DNA of 64,000 nucleotides. It comes from Dehalococcoidia bacterium. GTDB lineage: Bacteria; Chloroflexota; Dehalococcoidia; DSTF01; JACRBR01. Positions 58,638-64,000 of this stretch are shown piece after piece; positions within the stretch are counted from its first letter, which is position 1, and each line of letters starts with the position of its first letter. Where the stretch lies: the NCBI GenBank assembly GCA_021731085.1, contig JAKFYB010000019.1, forward strand, positions 62,001-126,000. The letters run 5' to 3'. The notes under the pieces were generated by a model. That model was not told the origin of the DNA. It saw only the letters and a list, made by a program, of their open reading frames with translations, and did not search any database. Position numbers and translations under genes: made by a program.

Positions 58638-60458
58638 ATGTTCAAGACCGACTATTGCGGCGACCTTCGCGTATCTGACGAGGGCAGGGAAGTCACCCTC
58701 GCCGGGTGGGTCAATCGCCGCCGCGACCAGGGCGGCCTCATCTTCATCGACCTCCGTGACAGCCGCGGGTTGGTACAGGTTGTGATTCCGTCCGAGGAAG
58801 CGCAGGCACACGCCGTCGCTTCCGAAGCGCGGGGCGAATATGTCGTGCGCATCACGGGCAAGGTGCAGCGCAGACGTGCCGGCACGGAGAACGACAAGTT
58901 GCCAACGGGCGAGATCGAGGTGCGCGCGACCGCGGCGGAGATCATGAACTCCGCGAAGACGCCGCCGTTCTACATCAACGAGGACGCCGACGTCGACGAA
59001 CAGTTGCGCCTCAAGTACCGCTATCTCGACCTGCGCCGCGAGCGCATGACGCGCAACATGGTCATCCGCCATCAGGTCGTGAAGTACATCCGCGACTTCC
59101 TCACGGATCGCAATTTCATCGAGGTCGAGACACCGGTGCTGGCGAACCCGTCGCCGGAAGGCGCGCGTGACTATCTCGTCCCGAGCCGCAACTACCCGGG
59201 CAACTTCTACGCCCTCCCGCAATCGCCGCAACAGTTCAAGCAGCTCCTGATGGTGGCCGGCTTCGAGCGCTACTTCCAGATCGCGCGCTGCTATCGCGAT
59301 GAAGACCTGCGCGCCGACCGCCAGCCGGAGTTCACGCAACTCGACCTCGAGATGTCGTTCGTCGAGCAGGACGACATCTTGCAACTGATGGAGGATCTGT
59401 ACACAGGCATTGGCGCCGCCGTGCGCCCCGATCTCAGCATCCCGGCGCCCTTCCCGCGCCTCACGTACGCCGAGTCGATGCGGCGGTTCGGGACGGACAA
59501 GCCGGACCTGCGGTTCGGTATGGAGCTATTCGACCTGACCAACGCCGTGCGCGGCACGGAGTTCATCGTATTCAAAAGCGCCGTCGATTCCGGTGGCGCG
59601 ATCGAGGGCATCTGCGTCACAGGCGGCGCTGCGTTCTCACGAAAAGAGATCGACGCCCTCACGGAGCAGGCGAAGCAGCTCGGCGCGAAGGGACTCGTGA
59701 CGATCGCGTACAACGCCGCGCCGGAGGCAGCGACGGAAGACGACATCAAGTCGCCCGTGCTGAAGCACCTGGGGCTCGACATGATCCGCTCGATCGGCAA
59801 GCTGGCCGACGCGAAGGCGGGCGACCTGGTGCTGATCGTGGCGGGCGTAGGTGGCGTACCGGTGAAGGAGCCCGGCTCGGTGACGCGCGTGAAGCCCGCA
59901 CTGGACGCTTTGCGCCGTGGCCTGGCCGAGAAGCTGGAACTGGCCGACCCGAACACGCTGCTGTTTGCGTTCCTTGTCGACTTTCCGTTGTTCGAGTGGA
60001 ACGCCGACGAAGAACGATGGGACGCCACGCATCATGTGTTCACATCACCGAAGCCAGAGGATATCGATCTGCTCAACGGCGACGATCTTGGTTCGGTCCG
60101 CAGCAATCACTACGACATCACCTGTAACGGCTGGGAGATCGGCAGCGGAAGCATCCGGATCCACACGCGCGAGCTACAACAGCGCATTTTCGACGTGCTG
60201 AAGTTCTCGGACGAAGACACGAAGATGATGTTCAACCACATGCTGGAGGCGTTCCAGTACGGCGCTCCGCCGCACGGGGGCATTGCGCCGGGCATCGACC
60301 GGACGGTGGCGCTCTACGCGCAGGAGAGCGACATCCGCGAGGTCATCGCCTTCCCGAAGACCAAGAGCGCGCAGGACCTGATGACGGGGGCGCCGCTCCC
60401 CGTTGAGCAGCGCGCGCTGGACGACGTGTGGATCCAGCTCGCTCCGAAGAAGGACTAG
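58638..60458 (+). CDS. aspS: aspartyl-tRNA synthetase
   Basis: 606 residues, the bacterial type with the inserted GAD domain. TLAGWVNRRRDQGGLIFIDLRDSRGLVQVV is the OB-fold anticodon domain. RYLDLRRERM, FIEVETPVLANPSPEGARDYLVPSR (motif 1 region), FQIARCYRDEDLRADRQPEFTQLDLEMSF (motif 2) and APPHGGIAPGIDRTVAL (motif 3) form the class II core. Whether it also charges tRNA-Asn is not decidable here. ATG 58638 is taken with AGGAG 5 bases upstream; a GTG three bases earlier is too close to the ribosome binding site. Confidence 0.97.
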   Translation: MFKTDYCGDLRVSDEGREVTLAGWVNRRRDQGGLIFIDLRDSRGLVQVVIPSEEAQAHAVASEARGEYVVRITGKVQRRRAGTENDKLPTGEIEVRATAAEIMNSAKTPPFYINEDADVDEQLRLKYRYLDLRRERMTRNMVIRHQVVKYIRDFLTDRNFIEVETPVLANPSPEGARDYLVPSRNYPGNFYALPQSPQQFKQLLMVAGFERYFQIARCYRDEDLRADRQPEFTQLDLEMSFVEQDDILQLMEDLYTGIGAAVRPDLSIPAPFPRLTYAESMRRFGTDKPDLRFGMELFDLTNAVRGTEFIVFKSAVDSGGAIEGICVTGGAAFSRKEIDALTEQAKQLGAKGLVTIAYNAAPEAATEDDIKSPVLKHLGLDMIRSIGKLADAKAGDLVLIVAGVGGVPVKEPGSVTRVKPALDALRRGLAEKLELADPNTLLFAFLVDFPLFEWNADEERWDATHHVFTSPKPEDIDLLNGDDLGSVRSNHYDITCNGWEIGSGSIRIHTRELQQRIFDVLKFSDEDTKMMFNHMLEAFQYGAPPHGGIAPGIDRTVALYAQESDIREVIAFPKTKSAQDLMTGAPLPVEQRALDDVWIQLAPKKD

Positions 60459-60485
60459 CTGCACGCCTCAGGTGGTGACGAACCG

Positions 60486-61517
60486 CTACGGCGTAGCTGT
60501 TCCAGTCGCGGCGGCCGGCGTTCCTGTGCTCGCTGCAGGCGTGCCTGTTCCAGCGGCCGGCGTGACAGCCTCGATCGCGATCGTGAATGGAAACTCACCC
60601 TCAACCTGATCTCTGGTCGGTCCGTACACGCCGCGCACGACGAAGGCGTAATCGCCATCGATCGGTTCCGGAATCTCGAAGCGGACGAGCAGGTCGGGGA
60701 TCGTCGTGCCCTCCTTGCCCTGCAGCAGTTCGTTCACGCCGCTCACGCCGTCATCACGCACCGCGACCGCAGTGCCGTTTGGAAGCTTCAGCAGCACGTT
60801 CGCTGATTGCAGCACGCCCTCGCCGACGGGGATGCCGCTGGCCACCGCCGCGTCGAACGCAACGGTCATGAACAGCGTGCCCTTCTCGGCGATGTCGTGC
60901 TTGTCGGGGAAGTCGGCGCGCACTTCGATGCCCGTAACCGTCAGCGTCACAGCGCCCGCCGTCGCCGTGCCCGTCGCCTCGATCTGGATCGGCGCGAGGT
61001 CCACGAGGTCGTCTCCGTTCGGGCCGATCGGCACTGTCGCCTGCTGGTTGTCCGGGTTGCCGATGATGAGCGTTGCATCGTCGAAGTCGAACGCCTCATC
61101 GACGTTGAAAGCGAGCACGCCCTCTCCCGTCAGTTCGCCGGGGACGTTCGGGAAGTCCTGCGTAAGTTCGGCCTCTGTGTAGTTCTCGCCGCCAGCGACC
61201 AGCACGAGTTGCGAGTTGAAGCGATCCTCCGTCGACCCGAGATTCTCGAAGAGCGTATCGATCGCGACGATGTCACCGTTGCTGTCGGATGTGAAGGTCG
61301 CCGTGCCAAGCGTCAGTTTCCAGCCGGAGTGCCAGAACGTCTGGTCAACCTCGACGGATGTCTCTTGCGATTGCGGGGTCTCCTCCTCCGAAGTCACTTC
61401 CGTCGCAGGCAGACTGCTCGTGCTGGTCGCGTCGCTCTCGTCGTCGCCGCCGCCGCAGGCCGCGGTGAACAGGAGCGTGGCGGCGACAACGGCGGCAATC
61501 AGAAGTCTCGTCACCAT
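60486..61517 (-). CDS. lipoprotein with DUF4352-like domain
   Basis: 343 residues. Lipobox FTAAC with Cys21, then GGGDDESDATSTSS. Two beta-sandwich units follow: WHSGWKLTLGTATFTSDSNGDIVAIDTLFENLG at about 60-100, and a related stretch later (LTVTGIEVRADFPDKHDIAEKGTLFMTVAFD). The C-terminus is a three-fold GTPAAS-like repeat. The pattern resembles DUF4352-type immunoprotective/telokin-like lipoproteins. GGAGAGC precedes the ATG. It follows the solute-binding protein gene by 28 bases, so the two may form an operon. Confidence 0.78.
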   Translation of the reverse strand: MVTRLLIAAVVAATLLFTAACGGGDDESDATSTSSLPATEVTSEEETPQSQETSVEVDQTFWHSGWKLTLGTATFTSDSNGDIVAIDTLFENLGSTEDRFNSQLVLVAGGENYTEAELTQDFPNVPGELTGEGVLAFNVDEAFDFDDATLIIGNPDNQQATVPIGPNGDDLVDLAPIQIEATGTATAGAVTLTVTGIEVRADFPDKHDIAEKGTLFMTVAFDAAVASGIPVGEGVLQSANVLLKLPNGTAVAVRDDGVSGVNELLQGKEGTTIPDLLVRFEIPEPIDGDYAFVVRGVYGPTRDQVEGEFPFTIAIEAVTPAAGTGTPAASTGTPAAATGTATP

Positions 61518-61545
61518 GTGCTCTCCAGTGTCTGTCGGTGTTTGG

Positions 61546-63186
61546 TCAGGGTGCGCGCGTTTCGATGAACCACTCGTTCACCTGCGCGAAGCGCGACGCC
61601 GAAGCATACAGCAGGCGTGCTTGGAAGCCCTGCAGTCGTGCCGTCTGCACGTACGTGGAGCCAGGTGCATAGAGCGGGAATGACGGCATTTCAACGATGT
61701 AGTAGCCATCGAAGAGCTGGTACACGTCCTTGCGGTACGCGATGTCCGTTGTCTTGCGACCATCTTCGATGACGTCATCGATGCGCGAATCGGCATAGTT
61801 CGCGAAGTTGAGGCCGGGAGGCGGGATCTGGCTGCTGTGCCAGAACGGGTACGGATCAGGATCGACACCAGGATCGACGAGGACGAGCGCGGCTTCGTAC
61901 GTCCGCGTCTGCAGGCGCTCGGTAATGAACGTTTCAGCGGGGACGGCTTCGACCTCCACGTCTGCTCCGACAAGCCGCATCTGTTGCGCGAGGCTCGTCG
62001 CCAGCGCAACGCGTTCCGGCACGTCGGCGGTGACGATCGAAAAGGCGAGGCGAACGTTGTCAGCGGTCGAGCGCGTGCCGTCGCGGCCTCGAAAGAAGCC
62101 CGCAGCTTCGAGATCCGTCGCTGCCCCGCCCGGATTGAACCCCGGCATCGTGGGGTCAGACGATGCCCATGACTGTGGCGGGATGCCTGTGTCGGAGACC
62201 TCGCCACGGCCACCTGCGATTTCCGCCACAAGCCCGTCGCGGTCTAAGGACTGAAACAGCGCGCGCCGAACCTCGGTCTGCGTGAACAGTTGCGACCGCG
62301 TGTCGAGATAGAGGATGTAATACGGCGCACCGATCACGTCGTTGCTCCGCCATCGCGAATCGGCTCGCAGGCTCTCAATGTCTGACTGTTGCGCCGACTC
62401 GTCGAGCAGCGCGCCGTCGATGTCGCCTGCGCGCATCGCGGCCACAACCTCCTGTTGCGTCGTGAACACACGAAGCTCGATCTCCGCGACGTGCGGCGGC
62501 CCGAGATAGTAGGTGGGGTTCGTCGTCAGCTCCGTGTTGCCCGCCTCGTCGCGCCCGACGTAGCGATACGGTCCGGTGCCCACGGGTGCCGAATTGAACT
62601 GCGCATTGAGTAACTGGTTGACGTCCAGGTCGGCGAGCAGGTGCTGCGGGAGGATGCCTACGGTGAGATGTGAGAGGAACGGCCCGAATGTCTGCTCAAG
62701 CTGAAACTCGACGGTGAGAGGGTCGCGCGCTGTGACGATGACGCCCTGCATGAGCTGCGCAAGAGCGGGGTCGCCGTTGAAATCGGGGTTGGCGATCGCG
62801 CGGTAGGTGAAGGCGACGTCTTCCGCGTCGAACTCCTCGCCGTCGTGCCAGGCGATGCCGCGGCGCAGGTGGAATACGTAGCGTTGGCCGTTGTTCGTGA
62901 TCTCCCAACGTTCGGCGAGATCAGGCTGTGGCGTGCCGTCCGGCCCGAGGCGGACGAGACCGGAGAAGATCAGCGAGACCAGGTCGGCATCTGTCTGGTT
63001 CGCGTATGAGAACAGCGGGTTGATGCGCTGGGGAGGGCGCACCACGCCCTCGACATACCGCCCACCGCTTGCTGGGACCGCCTCGCCCTGGGGATTGTTG
63101 AGAGCGACCCACCAGAAGAGCGCGAGCGCGACACCACCGGCCACGAGGGCCACGAACAGCGGCCAGCGAGTTTGCGTGAGCGGCAC
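61546..63186 (-). CDS. ABC transporter substrate-binding protein, family 5 (peptide type)
   Basis: 546 residues. An N-terminal membrane segment (about 8-28) lacks a lipobox cysteine, so it is anchored by an uncleaved signal. YVEGVVRPPQRINPLFSYANQTDADLVSLIFSGLVRLGPDGTPQPDLAERWEI and YVFHLRRGIAWHDGEEFDAEDVAFTYRAI are the SBP_bac_5 hallmarks. It should bind oligopeptides or nickel-like ligands, but no permease or ATPase genes are nearby. GTG start. The upstream gene is secG, 21 bases away, an unusual pairing. Confidence 0.9.
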   Translation of the reverse strand: MPLTQTRWPLFVALVAGGVALALFWWVALNNPQGEAVPASGGRYVEGVVRPPQRINPLFSYANQTDADLVSLIFSGLVRLGPDGTPQPDLAERWEITNNGQRYVFHLRRGIAWHDGEEFDAEDVAFTYRAIANPDFNGDPALAQLMQGVIVTARDPLTVEFQLEQTFGPFLSHLTVGILPQHLLADLDVNQLLNAQFNSAPVGTGPYRYVGRDEAGNTELTTNPTYYLGPPHVAEIELRVFTTQQEVVAAMRAGDIDGALLDESAQQSDIESLRADSRWRSNDVIGAPYYILYLDTRSQLFTQTEVRRALFQSLDRDGLVAEIAGGRGEVSDTGIPPQSWASSDPTMPGFNPGGAATDLEAAGFFRGRDGTRSTADNVRLAFSIVTADVPERVALATSLAQQMRLVGADVEVEAVPAETFITERLQTRTYEAALVLVDPGVDPDPYPFWHSSQIPPPGLNFANYADSRIDDVIEDGRKTTDIAYRKDVYQLFDGYYIVEMPSFPLYAPGSTYVQTARLQGFQARLLYASASRFAQVNEWFIETRAP

Positions 63187-63207
63187 GTTGGCCTCGGTGT
63201 GATTGGA

Positions 63208-63447
63208 CTAGCTGGTGATGTTGGCGCGAACGCTCCACGCAGACATGATGAGGAAGACGATCGATAGCACGATGGTCAACTGAAAGAGCGTCTTCTCGAT
63301 GCCGCGGCGTGTGCGGAAGCTGCCCCCGCCGCTGCTGCCGCCGAAGATGCCGCCGACGTCCGAACCCTTCGCCTGGAAGAGGATCGTGAGTGTCAGCAAG
63401 ATCGAGACGAGAATCTGCGCAACGTAGATATATTCTTCAAACGTCAT
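63208..63447 (-). CDS. secG: preprotein translocase subunit SecG
   Basis: 79 residues. Two transmembrane helices (about 8-24 and 52-70) are separated by a loop with KGSDVGGIFGGSSGGGSFRTRRG, the conserved Gly/Ser-rich SecG loop. VSILLTLTILFQAKG is the typical first helix end. It is the small third subunit of the SecYEG channel. ATG at 63447 follows GGAGGGG 8 bases upstream; a longer in-frame reading from 63507 is unlike the family. Confidence 0.93.
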   Translation of the reverse strand: MTFEEYIYVAQILVSILLTLTILFQAKGSDVGGIFGGSSGGGSFRTRRGIEKTLFQLTIVLSIVFLIMSAWSVRANITS

Positions 63448-63568
63448 GAAAACTGCCCCTCCGCGGGCACCGTGCCGGTGACGCACGACGGCGACATTTA
63501 ACCACATTCGACACCGGCGCCCAATTCCTGCTTCGGCGGCTGCTTACGGCGCGTATCGCGACCCTGAT

Positions 63569-64000
63569 CTACATCGCCCGAAGCAGGCGTATACGCTCCT
63601 CGACTGGCGGATGCGTGCTGAACATGCCGTTCAGAGCTGACTTGTGCTCCTTCAGCGGATTCTCGATGTATAGGTGAGCGGTCGCCTTGTTCGCCACTTC
63701 GAGCGGCTCCCGGTCCGCAGCGATCTTCTCCAGCGCGCGGGCAAGCGCGTCGGGATTGCGGCACAACAACGCGCCCGACGCGTCCGCTAGGAACTCGCGC
63801 TGGCGTGAGATCGCAAGATGGATGAGCTGCGCCGCGATCGGTGCGAGAATGGCCAGCGCGATTGCAACGAGAGCGATGATGGCCGCGCCGCCGCCTCCCT
63901 TGTCCTTGTTACCCCCGCGGGAACCGGCGCCGAACCACGCCCAGCGCATCGCAAAATCCGCCAGCAGCGCGATGAGCCCGAGCATCACGACAGTCAGCGT
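63569..64000 (-). CDS. htpX: HtpX-like M48 family metalloprotease, C-terminal part
   Basis: At least 143 residues, continuing past the window edge. Two hydrophobic segments precede and follow a Gly/Lys loop (GSRGGNKDKGGGG). The C-terminal segment ISRQREFLADASGALLCRNPDALARALEKI contains the third zinc ligand (EFLAD) of M48/HtpX membrane proteases, and FSTHPPVEERIRLLRAM is the typical ending. The HExxH catalytic motif lies outside the window. It is a membrane-quality-control protease and is on the same strand as secG. Confidence 0.9.
   Translation of the reverse strand, partial: TLTVVMLGLIALLADFAMRWAWFGAGSRGGNKDKGGGGAAIIALVAIALAILAPIAAQLIHLAISRQREFLADASGALLCRNPDALARALEKIAADREPLEVANKATAHLYIENPLKEHKSALNGMFSTHPPVEERIRLLRAM

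Overview
The window is a high-GC bacterial chromosome segment carrying about 54 protein genes, one tRNA and no rRNA or CRISPR. The gene set suggests a Gram-positive-type (monoderm) bacterium with actinobacterial/chloroflexotal affinities: a GuaB3-type IMPDH relative, an LPXTG-type surface protein, many small lipoproteins with acidic linkers, a class II photolyase, DUF6325/SHOCT pairs, an AtsA-like sulfatase and the large subunit of methylmalonyl-CoA mutase. A member of Chloroflexota (Dehalococcoidia-like) is my best guess. It is an inference from gene content, not from a marker phylogeny.

Layout. 1-6.2 kb is housekeeping: a surface protein, hydrolases, a LOG-family phosphoribohydrolase, rsmI, guaB3 and a degenerate J-domain protein. 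6.25-17.0 kb is a tRNA-Gly-bounded genomic island. An intact tRNA-Gly(GCC) stands at its left edge, and an exact 45-bp copy of the tRNA 3' end stands at 16938-16982. The island carries a probable light/photo-oxidative-stress lipid module: a B12-binding MerR regulator, class II photolyase, acyl-ACP-desaturase-like diiron protein, FAD oxidoreductase, DUF1365 protein, CFA-synthase-like methyltransferase and two SDR proteins. No integrase gene is visible.

17-30.4 kb is an envelope-related region. It holds two DUF6325-SHOCT gene pairs, a PLDc_N-SHOCT membrane protein, three related cysteine-paired lipoproteins and a GAF-PAS-PAS-LuxR regulator. These run directly into a co-directional series of two sulfatases, a HAD phosphatase, a formylglycine-generating enzyme and a ZIP transporter. 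30.4-33.7 kb is an OmpR/MprA-like two-component system. Matching 11-bp direct repeats lie upstream of the response regulator and of a downstream exported protein, which suggests autoregulation and a direct target.

33.8-41.7 kb is a compact glycoconjugate operon: a GT-C mannosyltransferase-like protein with a C-terminal pilin-like domain, two GT2 enzymes, two methyltransferases and a flippase-like protein. 41.7-50 kb holds recQ with two HRDC repeats and a Myb-like tail, an MBL-fold hydrolase behind a clear promoter/operator, a lipoprotein, a serine hydrolase, an SDR, an unrecognised 330-residue protein and an alpha/beta hydrolase. 50-58.5 kb is metabolic: mutase large subunit, cyclase-family hydrolase, ferredoxin-CDGSH fusion, a Baeyer-Villiger-type monooxygenase, an HMA-like protein, a methyltransferase, endonuclease IV and a LysR regulator. 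58.6-64 kb holds aspS, a lipoprotein, a family 5 solute-binding protein, secG and the C-terminal part of an HtpX-like protease cut by the window end.

The two best candidates for something undescribed are the light/lipid island and the DUF6325-SHOCT-lipoprotein-sulfatase region. Every assignment was made by reading sequence and motifs; no database search was run.
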